The notes beneath the pieces were generated by a model that searched no databases, had not been told where the DNA came from, and saw only the letters and a program-made list of their open reading frames with translations. Made by a program: the position numbers and the translations under genes. Shown one piece after another: positions 1 through 14,300 of a stretch of 64,000 bases of DNA. Position 1 is the stretch's first letter. Every line of letters starts with the position of its first letter. The stretch covers positions 96,475 through 160,474 of the forward strand of contig JBBQWR010000005.1 of assembly GCA_038210495.1 (NCBI GenBank), read 5' to 3'. The stretch comes from JBBQWR01 sp038210495. Its GTDB lineage: Bacteria > Planctomycetota > Planctomycetia > Pirellulales > DATAWG01.

Positions 1-293
1 AACCGTTGGGAGAAGCCGGTTCGCTCCAGGCAGACGCCTTGTAGGAACTGGCCGTAAACATTGATTTTGGAAATGTTGAAATCGACTTGGCCGAGGATGG
101 CTTCGTCGTATATGGATGGGTGACCAGCATTGCATCAATCGACGTTCAGGGCAATTCGCATGTTGAATGAGAGTTTCCGCCCGGGACCTTAACAGAGACT
201 TTTGATCTTAAACAGCGGCGGCCATTTGCCCGCCGAACGAATAATTAGCGTTAGCATTTAGCATTATCGGTTTCCTCTCGAAAGGGGCCCCCT
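1..293 (+). other. Upstream region of rpoC with an unassigned ORF fragment
   Basis: No complete gene is visible. Frame 3 has a TAG at 42-44, then an open stretch at 45-170 whose translation (starting ELAVNIDFGNVEIDLAEDG) looks protein-like but has no clear start. It could be the tail of a gene cut by the window edge and broken by a stop or frameshift. It does not resemble the end of rpoB, which commonly lies just before rpoC. Short TTAGC-type direct repeats lie at about 245-266, and a purine-rich AAAGGGG at about 280-286 can serve as the rpoC ribosome binding site. Confidence 0.4.
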
Positions 294-4625
<4,332 letters not shown>

Positions 4626-4657
4626 CGCGGCTTATTGGATAGCGATTTCGGATAATC

Positions 4658-4695
4658 GGGTGGCCGGGGCTGGAGGCCCTTCGCCGAAGCCCCGG
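4658..4695 (+). repeat. Dispersed GGGTGGCCGGGG repeat, truncated copy A
   Basis: Begins GGGTGGCCGGGGCTGG and contains 8-bp arms CCGGGGCT (4664-4671) and AGCCCCGG (4688-4695). It matches the start of the element seen at 38815-38880 (same orientation) and, inverted, the elements at 49042-49140 and 50746-50847. It lies between the convergent ends of rpoC and the next gene, where the hairpin could also act as a transcription end. There is no T-run. Confidence 0.7.
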
Positions 4696-4720
4696 TTCCG
4701 TTGGTTTACCTGAGCACTGC

Positions 4721-5029
4721 TTAAACGGGTTCCACGAAGAGCATGATGTTGTTGAGCGTCACGCCCTTGAACGTAAACGTCTCCATGAAGCCCTTGCGCT
4801 TGAAGTCAAATCGAATCGTCCGCAGATTGGCGTCGTCCGCGTCGAGCTTGATCTTGAGCCATAGCTCCTGAAAATTTTCTTCGACGATCTCGAAGACGTA
4901 TTCGCCGACCGTCTTGCCGTCGCTGATTATGAGCAGGCGACCATCGCCGATGTAGTAGTGCAGATTGCCCGATTGCTCCTGCCAATGCCCCGGCAGCACT
5001 TCACGCGGCGGTCGAAGGTCGGGCTTCAT
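4721..5029 (-). CDS. Hypothetical protein, 102 residues
   Basis: A 102-residue soluble protein of unknown function. There is no signal peptide or membrane segment. The sequence has the alternating charged/hydrophobic pattern of a small beta-rich fold (for example LHYYIGDGRLLIISDG and TVGEYVFEIVEE) followed by FDFKRKGFMETFTF. I do not recognise a family. It is convergent with rpoC, and a repeat hairpin separates the two stops. The codon usage and protein-like composition argue that it is real rather than a shadow; no larger frame competes with it on the other strand. Confidence 0.7.
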   Translation of the reverse strand: MKPDLRPPREVLPGHWQEQSGNLHYYIGDGRLLIISDGKTVGEYVFEIVEENFQELWLKIKLDADDANLRTIRFDFKRKGFMETFTFKGVTLNNIMLFVEPV

Positions 5030-5190
5030 CGGGTGGCAACGGGAGTTTTAATCGGGTGAAATAGCCGCAATTATCTTCCGCCGCTGAATCGAATCGTGCA
5101 AGCAGTGCATCTCAAAGAAGCGGGAAAACCTTGAGGCGGCTGTCAGGATATTTTGCGGCAGCGTAAGCTGCCTACCAGAAGGATGGTTCG

Positions 5191-5580
5191 ATGGTTTGGG
5201 CGTCGATCAGCGAGCAGCGTTTGATTGCGCTGATTCGACCGTCGGTCGGCGCGATGGGACCAGCCGCCCGTTACCTTTGGAATCTCATGCAAGTTCGACC
5301 TGTCAAATGGTAATTGAGTCCGTGGAGAGATGAAGGCGGCGGCTTTTGGGTCGTCGGGATCATCGGCGAGCATGTTGTTTGGTACAATGACATTGAAGAA
5401 GGTTCCAATATTAGCCGGCATGAGAAATTCGGCGTGATCGCGGAATACTGGTGCAATCAAGATGAATTGCGGCACGCGGTAGACGCTCTGCTAGGCCGGG
5501 GACTCGGTGGCACGCACTCAAAATTAGGTCCTCCCGAACCTCCAAACGGCTTGACAGGCCGCCTTAAACGGATAGCATGA
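5191..5580 (+). pseudogene. Hypothetical gene interrupted by one in-frame TAA
   Basis: Reading from ATG 5191, with AGAAGGA just upstream at 5177-5183, gives a protein-like sequence of 40 residues ending RPVKW. It meets TAA at 5311-5313 and continues in the same frame for another 88 residues to the stop ending at 5580. The second part (SPWRDEGGGFWVVGIIGEH, then VVWYNDIEEGSN and AEYWCNQDELRHAV) is rich in Trp and Tyr and looks conserved. A single GAA-to-TAA change would restore a 129-residue protein. Alternatives are a separate short gene starting at TTG 5314, or a sequencing error. Function unknown. Confidence 0.5.
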
Positions 5581-5581
5581 T
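5551..5581 (+). promoter_or_regulatory. Possible promoter for rpsL
   Basis: A perfect -35-like TTGACA lies at 5551-5556. The best -10-like match is CATGAT at 5576-5581, with a 19-base spacer, so the match is imperfect. It lies inside the 3' end of the broken gene and about 66 bases before the rpsL start. Confidence 0.3.
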
Positions 5582-5646
5582 GGATTCCAAATTGTGCGGA
5601 TTTGATACAGCTTAGCGATAACCGGGACCACATAAAGAACGCTTGC

Positions 5647-6015
5647 ATGCCTACGATCAATCAACTTGTCCGTCGCGCTCGGCGTCCGGCGCGGACTTTT
5701 AGCAAGTCGCCCGTGCTGGAGCGCTGCCCGCAGAAGCGGGGCGTGTGCTTGCAGGTTAAGACGATGACCCCCAAGAAGCCGAACTCCGCCCTGCGGAAGA
5801 TCGCCCGGGTGCGATTGAGCAACGGCAAAGAGGTCACCGTCTATATCCCCGGCGAAGGACACAGTTTGCAGGAGCATTCGATCGTGCTCGTGCGCGGCGG
5901 TCGCGTCCGCGACTTGCCGGGCGTGCGATACCACATCGTCCGCGGCGCCCTCGATACGCTCGGGGTCGAAGGCCGCAAGCAATCGCGAAGCCTGTACGGC
6001 GCCAAGAAATCGTAG
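5647..6015 (+). CDS. rpsL: 30S ribosomal protein S12
   Basis: A 122-residue S12, a decoding-centre protein of the small ribosomal subunit. The start is ATG 5647 because the product then begins MPTINQLVRRAR, the invariant start of the family. The frame opens further upstream, but that part does not match S12. The hallmark segments PKKPNSALRKIARVRL and YIPGEGHSLQEHS are present, as is the RGGRVRDLPGVRYHI segment containing the PGVRY loop. The family lysine in the TPKKPNS loop, where streptomycin-resistance changes occur in other bacteria, is the ordinary Lys. rpsG follows after 184 bases. fusA and tuf, usually next, are absent from the window. Confidence 0.98.
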   Translation: MPTINQLVRRARRPARTFSKSPVLERCPQKRGVCLQVKTMTPKKPNSALRKIARVRLSNGKEVTVYIPGEGHSLQEHSIVLVRGGRVRDLPGVRYHIVRGALDTLGVEGRKQSRSLYGAKKS

Positions 6016-6110
6016 CAGCGGAAATAACGAAGCTCGAATGACGAAGGCCCGAAATGGAGTCTCGCCGTTGGGGCGACGGGTCGAATCTGCGAGTGAATTC
6101 AATCTCAGAT

Positions 6111-6175
6111 ATTAGTCATTCGTCATTTGAGCATTAGTCATTGATTAGACATTCGTCTTTAGACATTAGACATTC
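6111..6175 (+). repeat. ATTCGTCATT/ATTAGTCATT decamer array before rpsG
   Basis: Degenerate units of ATTAGTCATT, CGTCATT, ATTAGACATT and ATTCGTC fill this stretch, which ends 25 bases before the rpsG start. The same words recur at about 49308-49358, 60018-60095 and 60217-60264, with a CGTCACT variant at 48187-48227. This is too irregular and spacer-free to be a CRISPR. Confidence 0.75.
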
Positions 6176-6199
6176 ACAAGCTTTTGCTGGAACCTGACC

Positions 6200-6670
6200 A
6201 TGGGCCGTATTACTGCAAGTCGCGATTCGCTCAAGCCGGATCCTCGTTATGGTTCGCTGCTGGCGAGCAAGTTCATCAATTGCCTGATGCATGGCGGCAA
6301 GAAGAGCGTTGCCCAGAAGGTGTTTTACGATGCCCTGGATATCTTGAAGACGAAACTGCCGGACGCGGGCCCCGCCGAGGTGTTCACCCAGGCCGTCGAG
6401 AACGTAAAGCCATCGATCGAAGTTCGCTCGAAGCGAGTCGGCGGCGCCGCCTATCAGGTGCCGATGCAGGTCAGCCGCAATCGGCAGCAGTCGCTGGCCA
6501 TCCGCTGGATTCTGCTCTCGGTCCGCGAGAAGAAGGGCCGGCCGACGCACGAGAAGTTGGCCGACGAATTGTTCGCCGCCTACAATCGCGAAGGGGCCGC
6601 GATGTCCAAGCGCGAAAACGTCCACCGCATGGCCGACGCCAACAAGGCGTTCGCTCACTTCGCCTGGTAA
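6200..6670 (+). CDS. rpsG: 30S ribosomal protein S7
   Basis: A 156-residue S7, the primary 16S rRNA-binding protein that organises the head of the small subunit. The typical features are the N-terminal phase DPRYGSLLASKFINCLMHGG, the VENVKPSIEVRSKRVGG loop, and YQVPMQVSRNRQQSLAIRW. The end is SKRENVHRMADANKAFAHFAW. Length is normal. The start is ATG 6200 in the context ACCATGGGC, with no strong Shine-Dalgarno sequence. The gene lies downstream of rpsL in the usual order. No fusA follows; the next gene is on the opposite strand and belongs to the lipid locus. Confidence 0.98.
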   Translation: MGRITASRDSLKPDPRYGSLLASKFINCLMHGGKKSVAQKVFYDALDILKTKLPDAGPAEVFTQAVENVKPSIEVRSKRVGGAAYQVPMQVSRNRQQSLAIRWILLSVREKKGRPTHEKLADELFAAYNREGAAMSKRENVHRMADANKAFAHFAW

Positions 6671-6693
6671 GGCAGTCAGGCTAGGGTCCGCAG

Positions 6694-6711
6694 GTTCCTC
6701 CTACGAGGAAC
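6694..6711 (+). terminator. Hairpin after rpsG
   Basis: A perfect 7-bp stem with a 4-base loop (GTTCCTC-CTAC-GAGGAAC) starts 23 bases past the rpsG stop. No T-run follows, so it may terminate only weakly or act to stabilise the mRNA 3' end. The rest of the gap to 6876 holds GC-rich sequence with no gene that I can see. Confidence 0.4.
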
Positions 6712-6876
6712 GCAGTGCGGCGGCTTCCTTGCAGGGGCTAGGGACGAGGAGCACGCCGACTTGCGGCGGCCTAAGCGGCGCAGCCGCGCCGCCAGCCTTG
6801 CGAGCACCGGTTAATTTACGCGCCGGGCGCAATCGGCTTATTGGCCCGATTGGCTCCCATTCGCGTGTCGACCCGT

Positions 6877-7647
6877 TTACGGATGCACCGCCGCCCCGCC
6901 ATCGACCGTCAAGGTCTCGCCCTGAACCAAATCGCTGAGCGGGCTGGAGAGAAACAGCACCGCGTCGGCGACGTCGGCGGCGGCGAGCATTCGCTGGCCC
7001 ATCATCGATCGCTCGCTCCGGGCGGCAAACATCGCCTCGGCGTTGGGAATCCGGCTGGTCGAATCGGTGGGCACGAGCCCGGCCTTGACTACGTTGACGT
7101 TCACTCCTCGGTCGCCGACTTCGAGCGTCAGATGTCGCACCAGGCTTTCGAGCGCCGCCTTTGAACTGCCGATCAGACCGTACCAAGGCAGGGCCATGTG
7201 CGAACCGTGGCTAGAGATTGCGATCACCTTCGATCGGGCGTCGCCTTCCTTCCGTTCCATGAGCGGAAGCGCGCTTTGAATGAGAAACAACAGGGCGAGC
7301 ACGTTGGTGTTATAGGCGGCCGCGAAGTTTTGGCGCGTCGCCGCGAGCAGCGGGCGAAAACCGCCGGTCGCCGCGTTGCTCACCAGGATATCCAGCTTGC
7401 CGTAGTGCTCCCGCACCGCCGCCATCAGGCTTTCGACATCGTCCTCTTCGCTAACGTCGGCCTTCACGACGATCGCGCGTCGGCCCAACTCCGCGACGGC
7501 CTCCGCCACTTCCAACGCCGCCTGACGATTGGCGACGTAATTGACGACGATATCCGCTCCGGCCTCCGCCAGACGCAAAGCACACGCCCGGCCGATGCCG
7601 CGGGCGCTGCCCGTGACGAGAGCCGTCTTGCCAGTTAGGTCGATCAT
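6877..7647 (-). CDS. SDR oxidoreductase, FabL-like enoyl-ACP reductase
   Basis: A 256-residue short-chain dehydrogenase/reductase. The cofactor site GSARGIGRA lies at residues about 12-20, the structural SNAATGG (the NAG-type motif) near 91, and the C-terminal TVDGGAA near 250. The active-site spacing is Tyr-x6-Lys (YGLIGSSK, about residue 158). This spacing is typical of FabI/FabL enoyl reductases, whereas FabG-type ketoreductases use Tyr-x3-Lys. The overall sequence recalls FabL. Its ATG overlaps the stop of the phosphopantetheinyl transferase gene as ATGA, so it is the last gene of the lipid operon. It may supply in trans the enoyl reduction that PfaD gives in PUFA systems. A general fatty-acid role or another SDR activity cannot be excluded. 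Confidence 0.75.
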   Translation of the reverse strand: MIDLTGKTALVTGSARGIGRACALRLAEAGADIVVNYVANRQAALEVAEAVAELGRRAIVVKADVSEEDDVESLMAAVREHYGKLDILVSNAATGGFRPLLAATRQNFAAAYNTNVLALLFLIQSALPLMERKEGDARSKVIAISSHGSHMALPWYGLIGSSKAALESLVRHLTLEVGDRGVNVNVVKAGLVPTDSTSRIPNAEAMFAARSERSMMGQRMLAAADVADAVLFLSSPLSDLVQGETLTVDGGAAVHP

Positions 7648-8369
7648 GAAAGGGTCCTATTCGTGGATGTCTTTGGAAATTGTTCTAAATCGCGAAGAAT
7701 CGGCACGATAACGATCGCTGCCAGTTGGCCATCGACGTACGACACTTGGGCGTCGCAAGCCGAGAGACTCGCCTCCCGATAGCGGCATCTTCGCGGGATG
7801 GCTTCGATTTGCCGAGGATCGAACGGCTCGCCCCGATTGCAAGCCTTGTAGAGCGATTCTTTGATCGCCCAAAGTTTGTTTGGCGCCCACGGGTCAGTTT
7901 GCTCGCCGAGCCATTGGCGTTCGCTCGCGGTAAACCATAAGCGTCGGAAGACCGCGCTCAATTCCTGCAAGGGCGTTAAATCGACGCCGATCGAATGTTC
8001 GCCGCTCCAATCGATGGCCACGAGTGTCCCGGCGTCCGTGTGGGAAATCGATAGCGGCCAGAGCCGCGCCAAGTCGTTCCAGTGCAAGCGAGGACGATGC
8101 ATCGCGGCGCCGGATAGAATTTCAATCTCGCCAAGTTCGAGATCGCGCTGTCGCGCGCATACGAGTTGCTTGGCGAGTAGTCGAGCGCGAAGCCAACATT
8201 GTCGCCGCCCGGGGTCGCGCCAGCGGCAAAGTTCAAGCCGCTCGCGATCCGAGAGCCAATCGCCCGGCAATCGCGCGAACGAATCGTCGAGTTCGCGGGC
8301 CGTTGCGTAACGATGGTCGAGCGCGACTGCTGGCAAATCGATGGGCTGAACGCGATCGATCGTGTTCAT
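7644..8369 (-). CDS. 4'-phosphopantetheinyl transferase (Sfp/EntD type)
   Basis: Transfers the phosphopantetheine arm of CoA to carrier-protein serines. The 241-residue product has the Sfp-type signature blocks: LSISHTDAGTLVAI (about residue 112), the metal-binding GVDLTPL (about 130) and LWAIKESLYKAC (about 170, the W-x-KES-x-x-K motif). The start is ATG 8369, which overlaps the stop of the megasynthase gene as ATGA; its own stop overlaps the next start in the same way. The open frame extends upstream, but that part is a shadow of the megasynthase. The location strongly suggests that it activates the two ACP domains encoded just upstream. Confidence 0.88.
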   Translation of the reverse strand: MNTIDRVQPIDLPAVALDHRYATARELDDSFARLPGDWLSDRERLELCRWRDPGRRQCWLRARLLAKQLVCARQRDLELGEIEILSGAAMHRPRLHWNDLARLWPLSISHTDAGTLVAIDWSGEHSIGVDLTPLQELSAVFRRLWFTASERQWLGEQTDPWAPNKLWAIKESLYKACNRGEPFDPRQIEAIPRRCRYREASLSACDAQVSYVDGQLAAIVIVPILRDLEQFPKTSTNRTLS

Positions 8370-11300
8370 GGCTCTCCTCCGAGCAATTGGCAGCGATAGC
8401 CGACGACATGGGCGATCGTGGCGCCGTCGTCTCCCTGCACGAGAAAATCGAACTTTGCGAATCGTCCTTCGATCCCGCGGAAGTCCGCCTCCACGAGGCA
8501 CGATTCGTTGTCTCGCGATAACCGGCCGAAGCGAATCTCGGCGATTTCGGTCGGAAGCGATGCCGATGGCTCGATGTTGAGCCACACATACAGCCCACAG
8601 ACATAAAACGCGGCGTCGAGCACGACGGCGGGGGTGGACCAAGCCGCTGCGCGATGGACGCCGCCGAGAGCGCTCAGCGGCAGCGCGGTAGCTCGTCCCC
8701 AGGCCCGAGTTCCCTCGAACGTCATTGCGGTGAGGCCTTGCAGCGTTGGCCCATGCAACATTGGACTGTCGGTCGGATAGCGGAATATCCGCCAATCGAT
8801 CGGTGGCTTGGAAATGAATGGTGCTCCCGAATCACTGACGCCGGCCGTGTCGGCAAGACACCGCACATGCAATCGACTCTTTTGCAGCGTCACGCCCGCG
8901 CGATTGACGAAGTCGCTGACGAGCCGGCATTCGATCGCGCCGCCCGCCTCCGGGGCGGTTAACACTCGGGCGGGCACGATCTTGTCGGTCGGGAATCGCA
9001 GGCCGGTCACGAATTGCACGTCGCGAAGCCCTGTGACTGGTTTGCCGGCCCCAATCGCCGTCGCCTCCGCCATCGCCTCCATGGCCACCACAGCGGGCAG
9101 GAATGGCTTGCCGCGAAACCGATGATCGAGCAAAAACGGATCAGCCGCCGGATTGAATGCCAGCGTGGCGATCGATCCGAATTCACCGTCGCAAGATCGA
9201 TGCGACACAATCAGGGGAAGCGACGAAGCAAGCGGAAAGTCAGTGATGGAAGACATTTCGCTATCGAGTCGCGGCGCCGTGAGCGGATGAAAAATCCGCT
9301 CGAAAAATCCGTCGGTGACGAGCACTTCGCCCGTTGGCAGCCCGGCCTCGATTTCACGGCAAAAATGCTCGATGCCTTCCCGCGGCGAAAGGAACTCCAT
9401 CTTCAAGATATTTTTGGTGCCCGCCGCGCTATCGCCGAGCATGGCCATGCCCACCTCGTTCCACGACTGCCAGTGGAAGCAGCAGGCGCGGCAATCGGGC
9501 CGCTGGGCGCGATACCAGTCGATCAGCTTGGCGAGCATGTCGTTCGCGGCCGCATAATCGCCCAGCCCGTTGCCGCCAAAGCGTCCGCTGAGGGAGCCGA
9601 AGCCGATCCAATATTTGATGGGGTCGCGCCACGTCAGGGCCATCAGCGCGACGGCGCCATCGAGCTTGCCGGCCAACGTCCGCTCGATGCTCTCTAGCGG
9701 CCGGGTGTCGAATCGGCCCGATTTTCCGTAGCCGGCCCCATGCACGATGCCTTCGATCGCGCCGTCGGTTCGGCGAATCTGGTTGAGAATCGCCGAGAGC
9801 TTTGGCCAGTCGGCCAGATCGCAGCAGTGGTAAGTCGCCTGTATCCCCGAGGCGGCGAAGCGTTTGAGCGTCTGATCGATTTCCAGATCTGCGCGGACTC
9901 CTTCCCAGGCCGCATCGACCGGACGCCCCTCGGCCACGGCCTCGCGCACGATTTGCGCTTTAATCTCGGCCAGCCGCTCGGGCGCTGCGTCTCGCCAGAG
10001 AGCGTCAGGCCGCGGGACCGGACTACGGCCAATGAGATGCAACTTCACGCCAAAACGCCGGGCCAGTTCCTCGGCGGCGGCAGCGGTGATTCCTCGCGCG
10101 CCGCCGGTAACAATCCAGGCGCCGCTCGGACGCTCCGCTCGATGCGGCAGCGACTCGACCGGCTCCGCGATCGAGCGCACGATCGTCCGTCGCCCGCGCG
10201 ACCAGCCGACTTCCAAGTGCGGATCGTCGGCCGCGAGTTCTTGAAGGACTGCCTCGACGAGCGTCTCGTGCGGCTCATCCAAGGGGGCGTCGATGATCTT
10301 GAATTGCCCCTCGGAATGCTCCAGCCGCGAATCTTCGATGAACAGCGATTTCAGCAGACCGCAGAGCGCACCTCCCTCGGGCGATGTCGGCTGGCCGGAC
10401 AAGCCGAAGTCGCCGCCCAGACCCGTGATCGCGGTCACCGTCATCGGCGAATGGTCGCCGCCTTGACGGCGCAGCCGCAACAATCGCCGCACGGCCAGCA
10501 ATGGATTCATCACGCGCAGCGCTCGGTCGCGACGCCAGTCATCGTGATCCAACAGCGCAATCGGGTCTTCGTGGCGCCCGGTCATGAGAAATAGATGCCG
10601 CGGCCGGTGATTGGCGAAAAGTTCGTCGATCGCGGCGGTCGTCTCCGCCAGAGACGCGGCGCTCGGCAGTAGATGGACGGTCGCCCCCTCGGCGATCAAA
10701 CGCTGACTAAGCGCGACTGCCGACGGATTGCTTCCCAAAATCCAAACCGGTCCATTGAACCGCGGCGTCATTGGTGATCCAGCCGGCAGCGGCGCCGGGA
10801 CGGTCGTCAATCGATGACGCTTCGCAATCAGCTTGACCGGCGACGGTGTCCATGACGTCGTGTGCGCCGCGGCCGATTGCGTCGGCGTGCTTTCGTCGAG
10901 CTTGTAATACCGACTGTGATACTCGAAATCGGTGATCAGGACTTCTGGCTGCCGCTGGCCGCCGAGCAGTTCGCGGAGGAAGTGCGCAACCCCCTCGTGC
11001 TTGGGCATCAGTTCGGGTCCGCTGGTGCTTTTCATCGCTCGCGTGGTTTCCGGCTTCGCCGCCATGCCAATCTCGGACCACGAGTGCCAGTGAAAGCCGA
11101 TCGCGTGGACGCCCGGCCGGGCATCGGAATACCAAGCGATCAGTTTGCACAATAAATCGCTGGCCGCGCAATAATCGACCTGCCCGTTGCTTCCCATCCG
11201 GCCGCTGATCGACCCGAAACCGACAAAGTGGCGGATCGGATCGCGCCAAGTCAGCCGCATCAGATTCATCGCGCCATCGACTTTGCTGGCGATGGTCGAG

Positions 11301-14300
11301 AGCACGTGCTCGCGCTGCTTGCGCTCGAACCTGGCTGCCCGCTGGACGCCGGCGCCGTGAACCACGCCTTCGATCGGACCGCTCGTTTGGCGAATCCGTT
11401 CGAGCACGGAGGCGAGAGCAACCCCATCCGACACGTCGCAGGAGTGATACGTGACGTCTATCCCAGCCTCGGCGAATTCGCGAAGGCAGAGATCGATTTC
11501 CATGTCGTGCTCAACGCGGCTCCAGGCGTCGTCCATATTGCCGCCGGCCGAGCGAGCGTCGCGCATGACGCCCGTCTTCAGCTCCTTCAGCGCATCGCCC
11601 GAAAGATAGCGCCACGCGCGATCGATCGATGGTTTCGGCGAGCGTCCGATCAGGTGCAACTTGAGATCGAATCGTTTAGCCAGTTCCATCGCGCACTGGG
11701 CCGTGATGCCGGTGGCGCCCCCCGTGACGACCCATGTGCCTCCGCGGCGTATCGCCCGAGGCTGGCGCGTGACGATAGCCTCCGGATAGCCGATTGGAAT
11801 CGATCGCTCGCCGCCGACGTAGCCGATCTCATAGTCGACCGTCTGCCCGGCCAGCTCGCGGCAAACGCACTCAGCCAACCGCTCGGGCGATTCGTCGTCC
11901 GGGAAATCGATCGCTTTGGCTCGCATGCTCCTGTTGCCGGCCAAATAGGCGACTTCGATATAGATGCCCTTAATCATGCCGGTTAGTGCGCCGCCGAGCG
12001 GCGAAGTCAGTTCGCTGGAAAAGCCGAAATCGCCTCCCATCGCCGCGACGGCGACGATCGTACAGTGCGGTAGTAGCTTGGCCTCGCCCGCAAGCTGCAC
12101 CCAGCGCTGCGCGAAAAACAGCGGCGAATCGACGGCTCGCGTTCTTCGCTCGCGCCAGCCCGACTCGTCGTGCAGGTCCAGCGGCTCGAGGTCACGATCG
12201 CTCATCAGAAACAGATGCGGGATCGGCCCCAGGCGCCAGAGGCGTTCCAGTTCGGCGATCGCGGGCTCGATGGCGCCGATGTGCTCGATTCGATGCACGA
12301 TCGCGCCGACCGATCGAAGCCGGTCGCACAGTGCTTCGGCGGCCGAGTTGTCGCCGACCACCAGCGCCGGGCCGTGCAGTGTCGGCATCTCGGCGGTCGA
12401 CTCGGGCAGCGGCGTGCGTTTCATCCGCATCGCGAACCGGTGGGTCTGGTCGGCCGAGTTCGACTGGAGTTCGCGGAGCGCTGGGGCATCGGCGCGGAAC
12501 GCTGTGGCATCGGCGCGGAGCGCTATGGCATCGTCGCGGATTTCTCGTTTCGCGGGCCGAGCGGTTGCCGGCGGCCAAAGCGCTTTCAATGCGATCTTAC
12601 TGAAGCCCGATTGATTAAAGCCGACGGACAAGGACTGTTCGGCGGCATCAATTTCAAAAAAAGTTTCGTTACTCGCAGGGGGCGCGGATTCGCCTTGGCT
12701 CGACCGCGTCACGACAGGTTTGAAAGTGGCGCATGTGCCCAAATGCTTTGCGACCTGGGTCGGCCAATGACTGACCAGTACGCTTGCCGAGTCGACTGGC
12801 GATTCCAAGTCGTAAATTGACGTAGCCGAGTCGATGTCGGACGCGTCGATCAAAATCCGCGCTGCGAGATGCGCATGCGCTCGACTCGTGCGGACGGAGC
12901 GAGAGCGCGTTACGGAAACGGCGATCCCGTGGCTGTTTATGCCGGCCAAGCTTCCCACGATTCCCGCGGACGACAGGGCCAAGTGCGGATGGCCGTTCCT
13001 CGGGCAGCGAAGACTGACCATCGGCGTGAGACATTCGCCAAGAGCCGCCGGCCAAGGCGCGTGGTAACGAGCGGCGTGAACGAACTGTCCTCGTTGACCG
13101 TGAAGACCGACCGCATGCGACGCCTCGGCGCCACGATCGGCGTCGATCGCTAGGTTAACCGCGAGCAGGTTGTCCAGCGGAACGCGCGCGGCGGCGGCGA
13201 TGCCCCGCAGTTCGTCGAGTTCGTCGGGGGTAAATTGATCGCGCCGCTGACGTCCCGAGTTCGCGGCCGACGGCGCTTCGCTACCGTCATCGTCGGCCAG
13301 GTCGGCGAATCGTCTGAGCAAGCGGCGGATCGCGGTGGATTGCTGCTGGCCGTGAGTGAAGCCCATTTCATAAGGCGTGCCACTGAGCCGTATGATCGGC
13401 AACGCGGCGATCGCCGGCGTCGATGCCGGCAAGCCGGGCAATTGTGGCGTCGCTGCGACCGGCGTTGGCGCTGCGGTTATCGCGGCCGATGCGGCCCCAT
13501 TATCTCGGATGCCGGGAGCTTTTTTTTTTGCGTCCGCCGTGTCCAAAAAGTTGACCGCGTGCCGCAGCGTCGGAAAATCGTCGAGCGTCATCCCCGCGGC
13601 GGGTCGGGCGTCGAAATATTCCGACAACTCGGCGAACAGCTGCGCCTTCTTGATGCTATCGATGCCCAGATCGGCCTCCAGGTCGGAATCGAGATCGACC
13701 GCTTCGGCCGGATAGCCGGTCTGCTCGACGACGAAATTGACCAGGAATTTTTCGAGATCGAGCGTATCGCCGTGAGCGGGCGCGTGCGAAAAAGCGGGCG
13801 CGTGCTCAGGCGGAGCAACAACTTGCATTGTGGCAGCCGAGGGTCGCTCGACATCTACCGACGTCCCAACAGACGCCCTCGCGACCGGCGCCTGGACGCC
13901 CACGGAGGATGGCGACAAGAAGTCGAGCGCGTGGCGGAGCGTGGGAAATGCATCGAACGTCATGCCCTCGGTCGGCCGAGCGTCGAAGTATTCCGCCAAT
14001 TCGGCGAAGAGCTGAGCCTTCTTGATGCTGTCGATCCCCAGATCGGCTTCCAGATCGGAATCGAGATCGATCGCCTCGGGTGGGTAGCCCGTGTGCTCAA
14101 CCACGAAGTTGATCAGAAATTTTTCAAGCTCCACAGGCGATCGACCGCTTAGCGTGGCGGCGGGTGGCGCGGGAGCGGCGACAGTTGACGTCGAGGCGGT
14201 CGGCAAAATGCGATTGGCGTCGACGGGCAGAGGCGGCTGGGCGTTCCATGACGGCGCTTGTGAGATCGCCGATTCAACTGGCCGCGATTCATGCCGAGCG

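Noticed and set aside
5191..5580. Alternative genetic code or recoded TAA
   Set aside because: Other genes here end normally at TAA (for example rpoC), and there is no sign of a read-through signal; a mutation or base error is simpler.
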